A stretch of 64,000 nucleotides of DNA from Iris pallida (Eukaryota; Streptophyta; Magnoliopsida; Asparagales; Iridaceae). The translations under genes were made by a program, and so were the position numbers. This document shows, in pieces, positions 1 to 11,200 of this stretch; the first letter of the stretch is position 1, and each line of letters begins with the position of its first letter. The stretch lies in contig JANAVB010009599.1 of assembly GCA_029216955.1 (NCBI GenBank), positions 2,032,240-2,096,239 of the forward strand. The letters run 5' to 3'. Under the pieces are notes generated by a model. That model saw nothing but the letters and a program-made list of their open reading frames with translations. It did no database searches and was not told the origin of the DNA.

Positions 1-428
1 CATACAGCATTAGGCTACCTGCCTATTTGCGGTGCTACGCCGCTATGACTTGGCTTGCAAAACCGAGGCATTACCCCTACCTGGGAACCTCATGGTGGAG
101 TCATCCCACTGTAGCATGGAATTTCACTCCTTGTAGTGCTGCTCTACCGTGCTTCCTGTAAAGCACACCAGACATTCACTCTGTCTGAGAACTCATTAAG
201 GCGTTTAAGCCAACCTTCCACAGGATCTGTTTTTCCGCAGAAAAATACATAGTAGACAACAGTGGTTATGGGTCTGTATCCCTTCCATGTTCCATAGAAC
301 AAGTACCCACCGTTACCTGATAGTTTTCCAGTCAGTGATCCTCCTTTGAACCCAAAGTTAGATGCCTAGTAGATTTCTCTTTGAACTAATAGCATAAAAC
401 GTTATGGTAGGATTACAAAGACACACTA
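1..428 (-). repeat. 3' noncoding region of copia A with a structured repeat
   Basis: The sequence between the RNase H stop and the window edge is homologous to 7780-8221 of element B. It carries one copy of the hairpin-bearing module that B has three times. The small stem with arms GTGG/CCAC is at 95-109, and a TAGGC/GCCTA stem lies near position 12. No coding sequence is seen. Confidence 0.7.
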
Positions 429-1950
429 TCAGAATGCCTTCAAGCCCATTTTACAAGCTGTGTCTTCGACCAGCTGGCGCTTGAGGCCCTTTGTGAACGG
501 ATCTGCCAGGTTCTCCTGACTCCGAACATCAACCACTGCAATTACACCTCTTTTGATAAGATCGTGTACTGCCCTGTGCTTCAACCGCACAGTCCTCTTC
601 TTTCCGTTGAAGAGGTCATTTGATGCTACCGCCGTAGTCGCCTGGTTGTCACAGTATATCGGTATCGCCGGTATCTGAGCCCCAACCACTGGAAGATCAT
701 ACATGAGCTCCCGAAGCCATTCTGCTTTATCTGCTGCAGTTTCAAGTGCATAGAATTCAGATTCCATGGAGGAACGAGAGAATATTGTCTGCTTCTTCGA
801 CTTCCACGATATAGCAGCTCCACCCAAGGAAAAAACATATCCACCTGTGGATCTCTCGCTTTCCACTTCTGAACACCAGCTAGCATCACTGAAGCCTTCC
901 ACTACTGTCGGATATCCGTTGTAGTACAGTGCATATGTCTGAGTCTTCTTGAGATATCTCATTACTCGCTTCACAGCTTTCCAGTGCTCAACCCCTGGGT
1001 TGCTTGTGAACCGACTCAGCATTCCCACGGCGAAAGCTATGTCAAGCCTTGTGGCAGTAGTTGCGTACATCAAACTTCCGATAACGCTAGAATACTCCAG
1101 CTGCCTGACGCTTTCCCTCGAGTTTGGCTTCAGCTTCTGATCACACCTGTATGGCGTATCGATCCTGGAAGATCCTTACACCCATAGCGTGTGAGCATCT
1201 TCTCAATATAGTGAGATTGTGACAGCGCTACTCCAGTGTCTGTCCGGATGATCTTTATGCCCAAGATGACATCTGCATCCCCCAAGTCCTTCATACTGAA
1301 CTTGGTTGAGAGGAACTTCTTTGTCTCTGTGACACAGCCTATATCCGTACCTAGGATTAGCATGTCGTCCACGTACAGACAAACGATGACTCCTCTTCCA
1401 TCAGCGAACTTTGTGTAAACACATTTGTCCGTCTCGCTGACTCTGTAGCCGTTTGACCTAATAACTTTGTCAAACTTCTCATGCCACATCTTGGGAGCTT
1501 GCTTCAAACCATATAATGATTTCACCAACTTGCAGACTTTGTCTTCAAGACCTTTGACGACAAATCCATCTGGCTGTTGCATGTAAATCTCTTCGGTCAG
1601 CTCCCCATTCAGGAATGCTGTCTTTACATCCATCTGATGTATCACCAACTTATGTATAGCTGCTAGAGCGATTAACATCCTGATGGTGGTCATCCGAGCT
1701 ACTGGAGCGTACGTGTCGAAGTAGTCTATCCCCTGTTTCTGAGAAAATCCCTTGGCGACCAGCCTGGCCTTGACCTTGTCAATAGTTCCATCTGCCTTCA
1801 TCTTCTTCTTGAAGATCCATTTACATCCAATAGGCTTTTCTCCTTCAGGTAGATCTACCAACACCCATGTGTTATTGGAGGTGATAGAGTCAAACTCGTC
1901 ATTCACTGCCTCCTTCCAGAAGAAAGAGGGATCGTCTCAAAACTTCTTGC
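429..1950 (-). pseudogene. Copia RT-RNase H remnant of element A
   Basis: Minus-strand reading runs from 1906 (MNDEFDSITSNNTW) through a reverse transcriptase with the copia motifs WIFKKKMKADG, DTYAPVARMTTIR, MDVKTAFLNGEL and the catalytic VCLYVDDML. A one-base loss near 1162 (gatcctgg against gatccctgg in B) shifts the frame. The RNase H half continues at 1073-429 with DASWCSEVESERSTGG, SWKSKKQT and a terminal FTKGLKRQLVEDTACKMGL. Gag, protease and integrase are missing. The product would be inactive. Identification is firm because every domain aligns with the intact polyprotein of element B. Confidence 0.92.
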
Positions 1951-2646
1951 TTTGAGATTGTTAGTCCCGGGGGCTTGATCAAAGATGAAAACTAATGCAA
2001 TCGAGATCTGAGATGTCACACAAAACTTTGTGATGATCAAACTCAAGATCTACGAATAAAACTAAATAGCCAAATTACAATATGAAGGAGAAAAATAGCA
2101 AAGAGAAGATCTCTTGTTCTTCCTTGCAAACGTGTTGCAATTGGGACAGAACAAGTTACAATAATCTAGAGAGATGAGAAGAAGAACAATGCTGGGGTGT
2201 CAAAACACCGTTGCTCAAAGCAAGATTCGCCCCACACGATCTGCTTCCAGGAACCAGCAAGTTTGAAGAACTTGTGGAACGCTCGATGTCACCTCTGTTC
2301 TGACTCCTCGGATGGACTTGCAATGGCGGCAGCAACTCCCTCTCTTTCTCTCTTTTCTGACTTGTATTTTTCGTGGTAGTCACAAAGGAGGCCAGAAGAG
2401 AGTATTTATAGAGAGAGGGTGGAAACCCTAGCCGCCTCTTCAGTTATGGAAAGATTGAATCAAATCACAAAAAGATAGCAACGAATTAATTCTAATCCCA
2501 CAAAGATAGGAACTGAATTAATTCAAATCCCACAAAGATAGTAACGAAATTAATTCAAATCCCACAAAGATAGGATCTGAATTAATCGCATTGATTCACC
2601 CTTTCCATAACCGATTTGAAATCTGCACAGTCAGCGTAGCCCTCCA

Positions 2647-2856
2647 TGCGGCAGCAGCAGCAGCAGCAGCCTGGTCGCATGGACCGCTTGGGCCGCATGG
2701 ACCGCATGAGCCGCATGAGCCGCATGGACCGCATGAGCCGCATGGCCGCATGAACCGCATGAACCGCATGGCCGCATGAGCCGCATGAGGCCGCATATGA
2801 GCCGCATGCCGCATAAGACCGCATGGCCGCATATGAGCCGCATAAAGACCGCATGA
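2647..2856 (-). repeat. GCCGCATGA short-repeat array in LTR A
   Basis: About nineteen CGCAT cores occur in 210 bp, mostly as GCCGCATGA or GCCGCATGG in 9-bp spacing, preceded by a GCA trinucleotide run. The array lies in the part of the LTR expected to be transcribed. On the element's sense strand it reads TCATGCGGC, so it supplies many upstream ATGs and leaves three minus-strand frames open across the array. The open frames are a product of the 9-bp period, not genes. Confidence 0.9.
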
Positions 2857-2947
2857 CTGCTGACGTGCTAAGTGCAAAGTGCGCCAACAAAACGCCACAT
2901 TACGCCTCATGAGCCCATGAGCCCGAGCCCGAGTCCGAGTCCGAGTC

Positions 2948-2970
2948 GCTAAGCCCCTTTGGGGCTTAGC
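2948..2970 (-). other. Perfect LTR leader hairpin (copia A)
   Basis: Arms GCTAAGCCCC and GGGGCTTAGC form a perfect 10-bp stem around a TTT loop. The homologous hairpin in B has arms GCTAAGCTCC and GGAGCTTAGC with loop TAC. The C-G to T-A replacement therefore keeps the stem paired, which suggests selection on structure. Confidence 0.85.
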
Positions 2971-3215
2971 TCCAAGTGGATTTAATCCAAGAGAATGACA
3001 AAAGCATTAATGCTTAATCCTTGGAGCCTTATTCTTACCTCCTAGTAAAATCACCCACATGGTTCCCTCCTTAGGGTCACCACCCCATGTGCATCTCTCA
3101 ACAACACACCCAAGTATATATGTTGAGATAACTCATGGTGCTTTTCCAATGTGGGACTAAAATTTTACAAGGCATGTTGAGAGCAAGCTCTCTCCATGTA
3201 AATAAAGCACCAACA

Positions 3216-5864
3216 GAAATATCATGCGTGGCACTGAATTATGACATTCAATGGACTGACAAATCTGCAAGGTTGTCAGATAGCTGCAGAGCACCTCGTT
3301 CTTGAAAGTACCACTTCTTTTAATAAGAATTGATACGTTTTTCTAGACAGTAGCCGCCCATGTGGGCTCCTGCATTGATGGGACGTTATGTTCCTAATCA
3401 ATGTAGGTAGCCATGTGGTGCATGATCCGAATCTGCAACGCTAACGCTTGTTGCATTGGCACATGATCCAAATATTATGCACCAACGCTCGCAACCACGT
3501 AGCTGTGCTCTAGAAACCCAGCCTAAACGTCTGCCCTGCTGGCAGTGCTCTAGAAACCCAGCATAAACGTCTGCCTCGCTGGCAAACATTTCACGTTTCA
3601 CGCAGGATGCACTCCAGAGGGGGCTTTGCCGCAAGATTCAGCAAATCTTGTGAGGATTAAAGAATCTGACCGTTTCAGAATCTTAGACTAAAAATAGCTC
3701 ATTTCAGAGCTAACGTAGGGTCTTCGGTCCGTGTGAGATTTCCACACTTACCAACGCCACGAGTAGATACTAATTGTCTTCTCCAATGTGCTTCAACTTG
3801 AAGACTGGTCATGTGCATCCCCAATCTTCATCAAGGTCAGTTAGCATTCAACAACCCAAGATCGGTCATGTGACTCTCCGATCTTCCCATAGAGTAGCTA
3901 ACGACTCGAGATCGGTCATATGCGTCTCCGATCTTCCCATAGAGTTTTCTTCCTTTGGTCTACTACGTCTGTGCAACCTCTACTAGATGTATCACTGAAG
4001 GACACAATCTTCCCAAGTTAACTTCCTAGAGTTCATATCAACAAACAAGAAAGAGCTTCCCTGCAGAAGCACTGCATCAAAGCCTTGTATTTCATGTCAG
4101 ACCGTCAACGAAGCGATCATGCGTCAATCGAGACTCCATCGCCACAATTTCCTAGGAATATTCTTTGTATAAGGATTTTCTTGTATTTACATAATGTGCA
4201 ATTGTAAATCAAAAGATTCTTTTATACAAAAGTTTTCACACATTTGTGTCAAAAACAGAGAGCTTCAAATAATATCACCCCTCCCCTCCCTCCCCCTATC
4301 CACAGACCCCCACACACAATAAATCTTTGTGCATTTCATAACATTCCATTATTACCTCCTCAACAATGCTAAGTAGAATGTAGCTCTCTACTCTAAAAAA
4401 AAGACAATTTTATGTTCCTCTCAATAACCTTTCAAATTTTGTTCTGCATGCAAATCCAAGTCAAACTTTTATTTCTCCGATATGGGTAATTCTGACTGGC
4501 AAAGGAAACATCTTCCAAACTAATAATCACTCTCTAGAAAAAGTAAGGTATTGACAAGATATATTAAAACCAAAAAACTAAGATTTTATTTTCTCCCAAA
4601 TGCATACACAACTCATAAATAATCTTACCACTCCATGAATAACCATCTCCTTTGTCAAGACTTAGTTATGTAGAGACTCACTCAAGTCTTTTCCACAATT
4701 TTTCCACTGAATCATAACCAAGAATGTTACAAGAAACTTCTTCCATCAAACATAATTGAATCTCCTTACCACTTTCATATCAACTTACAATCCTAAAATT
4801 TGCACACAAAAATTATTCGTCTCATTGAATTTCTCCCCCTAGAACTTCAACCCCGTTGCTTCCACATCCATCTAGATTATAACACTACCAATTGTTGTGT
4901 AAGTATCCAGGTTAAACGAACAACCACACATGTAGGAAGAACAAATTTGTTTCAATAATCATTTCTAGCCGACAAACAAAATTCTCAAACCCAAACCAAA
5001 ATCTCTCTCTGAAAAACCAAAACCTTAACCAACAAAATCTCATAAAGAAAATATAAGCTTTTTTCCCCCCTTTTAATCATATGTACTAAGGTCGCAACAA
5101 AGCCAAAGAAGTCATCTATCTCAATAGTGTCACCATAACTTGTTATGCAAGCCGCAACCGCACAAAGAACCAAAGATTCTGATAACTCTTAGGTTATTTA
5201 ATTGGATAATTTTATAGAAGTCTAGACCTTTCTTCCTTCAATAAAAATACTCTTATAAGATTGAAAATTATACCACTAATCGTTCTGAATTCAAACACTT
5301 GGCTCATAAGACAACTAATAAAGTTCTAGAAAACGCTTCAGATCAATATGAGAAGTACTTGGCAAAACAGTTATCCATAAAGCAAGAACTTTCACAATAT
5401 TTCAATCAAAGAAGATATTCTTTTGTTTTCTCACTTCTTTTTGATATTGAGGGATTCCAGGGCTCTCAGAGAACCCGCCTAAACCCGCAGGTCCATAGGT
5501 CCGCCTCCCAATGCAATGGTTTATATGGAAATAAAGCTCCCTTTGAATCCCCCGTTGCAGATAGAGTGACTGGCACTCAGATCTCTCTCACTCTCTCTCT
5601 CTCTCTCTCCCCCCCTACCTACAGACATAGTGTCTTGGTCATCTCATCCACCCACAATGAGTACGAATTAAAAAGGTAACCTTATTGGGTAAATTACATA
5701 AAACCCACGTATCTTTTTTAGTAAATTACAGAAAACCCACGTATCATTTTTAGTTTTTCATGTTTACACCTACCACTATAATTTTCTAAGACTTCCCCTA
5801 AAGTATATTTTCTAGTCAATTGATACTTGGATGTGTAAAGTAACCACACTAGTCATGGTTTATA
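3216..5864. other. Intergenic region with small tandem duplications
   Basis: No credible gene is seen. There is a roughly 40-bp tandem duplication around 3505-3587 (gtgctctagaaacccagc twice). Two or three related blocks at 3790-3945 carry agatcggtcat and tccgatcttcccatagag. A tandem pair lies at about 5691-5752 (aaattaca.aaaacccacgtatc), and CT/C-rich tracts lie at 4267-4300 and 5583-5617. Much of the DNA is AT-rich. The 3640-4260 part may be an old LTR-element flank, but no ends could be found. Confidence 0.55.
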
Positions 5865-6595
5865 TGTTATTGCCGGGAACGCCGGGGCACGCTTTTCGAT
5901 GGATAATACAGAAACTGAAACAGTTGTAAAGACAACGTTTCAAATGCAATTCCTTAAAGAAGGTTTTGCAACAGAGATCCAGAAGGATTCTGCAAATTAC
6001 GAGATCTAAAAAGATATCGTAATACACGAATAATCTAAAGAGATTTTCGTGATCGTAGCAAACTGGCAGTAGTGCCTTCTAAAAAGAAGATACTGACAGA
6101 ACTACTGAAGGCAACAGAAGGATGACAGGCGAGAGATGGAAATGCTGGGGTGAATAATCACCGTTGCTCAAAGCTTTATTCGCCCTCTGCGAACAGCTTC
6201 CAGGAACCAGCAAGATTGACGGAAAACCTTGGAACGCTCCTGCTCTTCTGACTCCTCGGAAGACGGCGAACTCCTCTGGCAATGGCTCTACTCTTTACTC
6301 TCTGTTTGAAGTAACAGAACCCACGCGTACTAAAAAGTACTAGTGTTTGTGTTAAAGAACACGCTCACTACTCTGTTGTGTTAAAGAAAACTCTACACGC
6401 TCACTACTCTATTGTGTTAAAGAACACTTAGAGTTTTTCTCCCTGGAATTCTGATTACTACTGCACTCAGAGAGAGGAGAGAACCTGCATATATAGCCCA
6501 CGGGGCGGTTGCCAAGCAGTTGCCTGAACTTCAGGGTAGTGGCAGAACCACTCCTGAACGTGCAGCAACTGCTGCAACCGTTCCCGCTCTAATAT

Positions 6596-6790
6596 GCAGC
6601 CAGCCATACGCACACTACGCACACTGCGTACGTTGCGCACACTGCGCACTCTACGCACGCTGCGTACGCTGCGCACACTGGGCGTACTGGGCTGCGTACT
6701 GGGCTGCGTAACTGGGCCAGCGTAACTGGGCTCGCGTAACGGGCCGCGCAACGTGGTCGCGCAAGTGACTCGCGCAACGAGCGCAACTTA
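6596..6790 (-). repeat. TGCGTACGC-type array in B 3' LTR
   Basis: Alternating words such as CTACGCACACTGCG, TGCGTACGCTGCGCAC and GGGCTGCGTAACTGGGC run for about 195 bp. The stretch is very rich in CpG compared with the rest of the LTR. It occupies the position that the GCCGCATG array holds in LTR A, immediately next to shared sequence (gtgcgccaacaaaacg). Confidence 0.88.
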
Positions 6791-6898
6791 AGCGCACTAT
6801 GCGCCTAGCGACGAAAAGTGCGCCAACAAAACGCCACATTACGCCTCATGAGCCCTTGAGCCCGAGTCCGAGCCCGAGTCCGAGTCCGAGTCCGAGTC

Positions 6899-6921
6899 GC
6901 TAAGCTCCTACGGAGCTTAGC
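6899..6921 (-). other. Perfect leader hairpin, B 3' LTR
   Basis: Arms GCTAAGCTCC and GGAGCTTAGC, loop TAC, 140 nt downstream of the TATA-like box on the minus strand. It is identical to the copy in the 5' LTR and homologous to the hairpin of LTR A, with a compensated base pair. Confidence 0.85.
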
Positions 6922-7135
6922 TCCATGGAAATAAATTTCCAAGAGCAAAAAGCTTACAGCTTCTTAATTGTTGATTAAGCCTTTATACCATTAATAATTA
7001 ATCCCACATGGCACACACCCATGTGCACTACATGTGCATCTCCATAAAGAGAAAAGACTCATATATATGGAGATACACATTCCTTTCTAGCCGATGTGGA
7101 ACTAAAAACCAAAACAAAAGGCTACAAACCCAACA

Positions 7136-7150
7136 ATCCCCCACATATCT
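7136..7150 (-). other. Polypurine tract of copia B
   Basis: On the minus strand, AGATATGTGGGGGAT directly precedes the 3' LTR (TGTTGGGTTTG). This is the normal position and composition of the plus-strand priming site. Confidence 0.75.
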
Positions 7151-7469
7151 CTATATATATGAGTACGAGTGTTCCCCACAGTAACTGTCCATTATGCTTT
7201 TAGGATAGATGCCACTTAAGACTTGAATCTTCCCACGTGAGTCAAAAATCAAACTATAATACAAGAATGGACTAAGCCTTGAATTCTGCATCATAGCTGA
7301 AATTCTTTCCACTCACATAATGTAGTTACATGTGCTTCTGGCTACACATTAAAGGCCCTGTGCCAGCCTGGTTTCAGTGTATAATTTTGGGTGTCTACAA
7401 GTTTACCCTCAAGAGACGGCCTGATATCTCTGTCATACACTATAGGTGAGTTCATTATAAAGAGACATG

Positions 7470-7955
7470 GCATGAAGCGCTTTGCGCTTCCCTTGCGGTG
7501 CTACGCCGCTATGACATGGCTTAAAGCCGAGGCCTTACCCCGTACCGGGAACCTCATCGTAGTGTCATACTACAGTAGCATGAGGCAACCGCCTCTTTGT
7601 AGTGCCAAACTACCCAGCATGAAGCCTTAGGCTCCTTTGCGGTGTTACGCCGCAACGACATGGCTTGCAAGGCCGAGGCTTTATCCCTAACCGGGTACCT
7701 CATGGTGGTGTCGTGCCACTGTAACATGAGGAACTCCTCCTCTTTGTAGTGCTGACTACACCCCTCTTTATATTTAACATACAGCATTAGGCTAACTGCC
7801 TATTTGCGGTGTTACGCCGCTGTGACTTGGCCTGCAAAGCCGAGGTTTTATCCTATTCCTGGACATCACCCCACATATAGGAACCTCATCGTGGAGTCAC
7901 CCCACTGTAGCATGGAGTTTCACTCCTTGTAGTGCTGTTCTACCATGCTTCCTGT
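7470..7955 (-). repeat. Three structured tandem repeats, 3' noncoding region of B
   Basis: Three diverged copies of a roughly 150-170 bp module begin near 7470, 7617 and 7780. Each holds the same chain of small stems: a GAAGCGC/GCGCTTC-type stem at the start, GCGGTG.CTA.CGCCGC, an outer CCTCAT/ATGAGG pair enclosing GTAGT/ACTAC or GTGG/CCAC, and a closing GTAGT/ACTAC stem. The inner stem changes A-T (7561-7571) to G-C (7707-7717) while staying paired. The function is unknown; export, packaging or RNA stability signals are possible. Confidence 0.7.
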
Positions 7956-8221
7956 AAAGCATACCAGGCATTCACTCTGCCTGAGAACTCATTAAGGCAA
8001 TTAAGCCAACCTTCCCACAGGAACTGTTTTTCGCAGAAAACAACAGTAGACAACAGTGGTTATAGGTCCGTAACCTCTCCATGCCCAATAGAACATGTAC
8101 CCACCGTTCCTGATATTCTTCCGATTAGTGGTCCTCCCTTGAACCAAAAGCTAGATGCCTAGTAGATAAATCTTTGAACTATTAGCATAAAACTTTATGG
8201 TAGGAATACAATAATCCAATA

Positions 8222-11200
8222 TCAGAATGCCTTCAAGCCCATTTTACAAGCTGTGTCATTGACCAGCTGGCGCTTGAGGCCCTTGGTGAACGGATCCGCC
8301 AGGTTCTCCTGACTCCGAACATCAATCACTGCAATAACACCTCTCTTGATAAGATCGTGTACTGCCCTGTGCTTCAACCGCACAGTCCTCTTCTTCCCGT
8401 TGAAGAGGTCATTTGATGCCACCACCGCAGTCGCCTGGTTGTCGCAGTATATCGGTATCGCCGGTATGTGCGCCCCAACCACTGGAAGATCATACATGAG
8501 CTCCCGAAGCCATTCTGCTTCCTCGGCTGCGGTATCTAGTGCAAAGAACTCAGATTCCATGGATGACCGCGAGAGCATAGTCTGCTTCTTCGACTTCCAC
8601 GATATAGCAGCTCCACCCATTGTGAAAATGTATCCACCTGTGGACCTCTCGCTCTCCACCTCTGAGCACCAACTGGCATCACTGAAGCCTTCCACTACCT
8701 GCGGATCTCCGCTGTAGTACAGTGCATATGTCTGAGTCTTCTTGAGATATCTCATAACCCGTTTCACAGCTTTCCAGTGTTCAGTACCTGGGTTGCTCGT
8801 GAAATGACTCAGCATTCCCACGGCGAAAGCTATGTCAGGCCTTGTGGCAGTAGTAGCATACATCAAACTTCCCATTACGCTTGCATACTCCAACTGTCTG
8901 ACGCTTTTTCCTGAATTAGGCTTCAGCTTCAGATCACACCTGTACGGCGTATCGATCCCTGGAAGATCCCGATACCCATAACGAGTGATCATTTTCTCAA
9001 TATAATGAGACTGTGACAGCGCTAGTCCAGTATCTGTCCGGATGATCTTGATCCCTAAGATCACATCAGCTTTTCCCAAGTCCTTCATACTGAACTTGCT
9101 TGAGATGAATTTCTTTGTCTCCGTGACACAGCTAATATCCGTACCTAGGATAAGCATGTCGTCCACGTACAGACAAACGATCACACCTCTTCCATCAGCG
9201 AACTTCGTGTAAACACACTTGTCCGTATCGCTGACCATGTAGCCATTTGACCTTATAACTTTGTCAAATTTCTCATGCCACATCTTGGGAGCCTGTTTAA
9301 GACCGTACAAGGATTTCACCAACTTGTAGACTTTGTCTTCAAGACCCCTGATGACAAATCCCTCTGGCTGTTGCATGTAAATCTCTTCGGTCAGCTCGCC
9401 ATTTAGGAAAGCCGTATTCACATCCATCTGATGTATCACCATCTTATGTATTGCTGCGAGAGCAATCAACATTCTGATGGTGGTCATCCGGGCTACTGGA
9501 GCATACGTGTCAAAATAGTCAATCCTCTGCTTCTGAGAAAATCCCTTGGCTACCAACCTAGCATTGAACTTGTCAATAGTTCCGTCTGCTTTCATCTTCT
9601 TCTTGAAGATCCATTTGCATCCGATGGGTTTCGCTCCTTCAGGAAGATCAACCAACACCCAAGTATTATTTGAGGTGATGGAATCAATCTCATTGTCAAT
9701 CGTCTCCTTCCAGAAAACTGCGTCTCTGGTCTTCATCGCCTCATCATAGGTAAGCGGATCTGCTTCCACATGATAGGTGACAAAGTCACTTCCGAAGTCC
9801 TTCGGCCTCCTCACACGCTTAGCTGACGGCTCAGCTTGTTCTGGTTCAACCGTTGTATCAACATCTTCTTGGACTACATCTTCTTTGAAGACTTCAGTCT
9901 CTTGTGCACCCTCATTATTCTCCGGAACATCCGAAAGAACAATATTCTTGTGCCTTGCAAACTTGTCTTCAAAATATTCTGCATCGCGAGATTCAATGAT
10001 ATGATTTGACTCAATATCAAGAAATCTCCGAGCATCACTCTTCTCGGCATACCCCAAGAAGATCGTCTTTGTAGTCCTTGTCCCAAGCTTCTGAATCTTT
10101 AGATCTGGAAGCTTGACATACGCCAGACACCCCCACACTCGAATGACATTCAAGTTAGGTCTGACCTTGAACCAGAGTTCATGAGGAGTAACGTCTGAAG
10201 TTGCATGAGGCACTCTATTTAGAATAAAAGTGGCCGTCAATGCAGCTTCTCCCCAGTAGCACTTAGAAAGGCCAGTAGTCAACAACATTGAATTTATCAT
10301 TTCTGTCAACGTCCTGTTCTTCCTCTCAGCTACTCCGTTTGATTGAGGAGAGTACGGAGCCGTAGTCTCATTGACAATTCCATGTTCCTTACAGAATGAT
10401 GCGAATTCATGAGACCTGTACTCCCCACCTCGATCACTTCTTATCCTTTTGAGTTGTTGTCCAGTCTGCCGCTCAGCTTCGGCTCCGAACTCCTTGAACT
10501 TCTCGAATGCTTCGTCTTTAGCCTTCAGCAAGTAGACGAACGCATACTTTGAGAAGTCATCGATAAAGGTTATGAAATACTTCATCCCGGCCTTTGTAGA
10601 GAACTGTTTGAAGTCACAGATATCGGAGTGAACCAACTCCAGAAGATCTGTACTTCGATTAACCCGAGGAAAGGGTTTCCTTGTGATCTTCGTTTGAGCA
10701 CAAACTTCACATTTCTCTACCTTACCCCCACATTTGGAGATAAGTCCTAGACTAGACATTCTGTTTATTCGTTTACAATGAACATGTCCTAGCCTATTAT
10801 GCCACAACTCAAGAGTATAAGCAGAAGGAGTGATTTCATTAATCACATTAATTACATTGGACTGATTTACAAGCTGAATTTTGAACAATCCTTCGGTATA
10901 AAAAGCTTTCCCGAAATATGTTCCCTTGATAGACATCACCATCTGGCCAGCATTGATGTCCATCCTGAGGCCTGCATTGCAGAGTAGGCCTCCCGAGATC
11001 AGGTTCTTGGCGATAGCAGGTACGTGCTTCACGCCTTGAAGTGTCAGAGACTTGCCAGAAGTTAGCTTCAGAATAACCGTCCCGATCCCTAGCACTTCAG
11101 CTTGTGCTTGGTTCGCCATCACAACCGCTTCAGAAGTGGGTGTGTAGGTGGTGAACCACTCCTTACTGGAGCAGACATGGCAGGTGGCTCCAGTATCTAC

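Larger units (their letters stand above)
1..3215 (-). mobile_element. Copia element A, partial, internally deleted
   Basis: Read on the minus strand, this holds a 5' LTR (1959-3215), an RT-RNase H remnant (429-1950) and 3' noncoding sequence that runs off the left window edge. The coding part closely parallels element B, so the two are sister families. The gag, protease and integrase region is absent. Homology to B's RT stops near 1920, and within about 40 bp the sequence resumes with the same ten bases that flank B's LTR (gctttgagat, 1949-1958). This indicates one large internal deletion from near the gag start codon into pol. The 3' LTR is outside the window, so a target-site duplication cannot be tested; the five bases after the 5' LTR are GAAAT (3216-3220). 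Confidence 0.9.
1959..3215 (-). repeat. 5' LTR of copia A
   Basis: It begins TGTTAGTCCC and ends CACCAACA, giving the TG...CA ends expected of an LTR, with the same TGTT/AACA terminal bases as B. On the minus strand a TATA-like box (CATATATACT) lies at about 3115-3122. A 10-bp hairpin lies 145 nt downstream and a GCCGCATG array after that. The block containing gtgcgccaacaaaacg and the CCGAGT repeats is shared with B's LTRs, while the array is not. Length is about 1257 bp. Confidence 0.88.
5865..7135 (-). repeat. 3' LTR of copia B
   Basis: The left copy of the 1.27-1.30 kb LTR. Minus-strand landmarks are a TATATATA box at 7061-7068, a hairpin at 6899-6921, a TGCGTACGC-type array at about 6596-6790, and the end TGTTATTGCC at 5865. 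Compared with the 5' LTR it lacks about 22 bp near 6815 and has fewer array units. Confidence 0.94.

Noticed and set aside
2582..2910. Overlapping minus-strand open frames rich in MR, HA and C residues
   Set aside because: They translate the 9-bp GCCGCATGA array, which keeps all three frames open; low-complexity composition and no homology.
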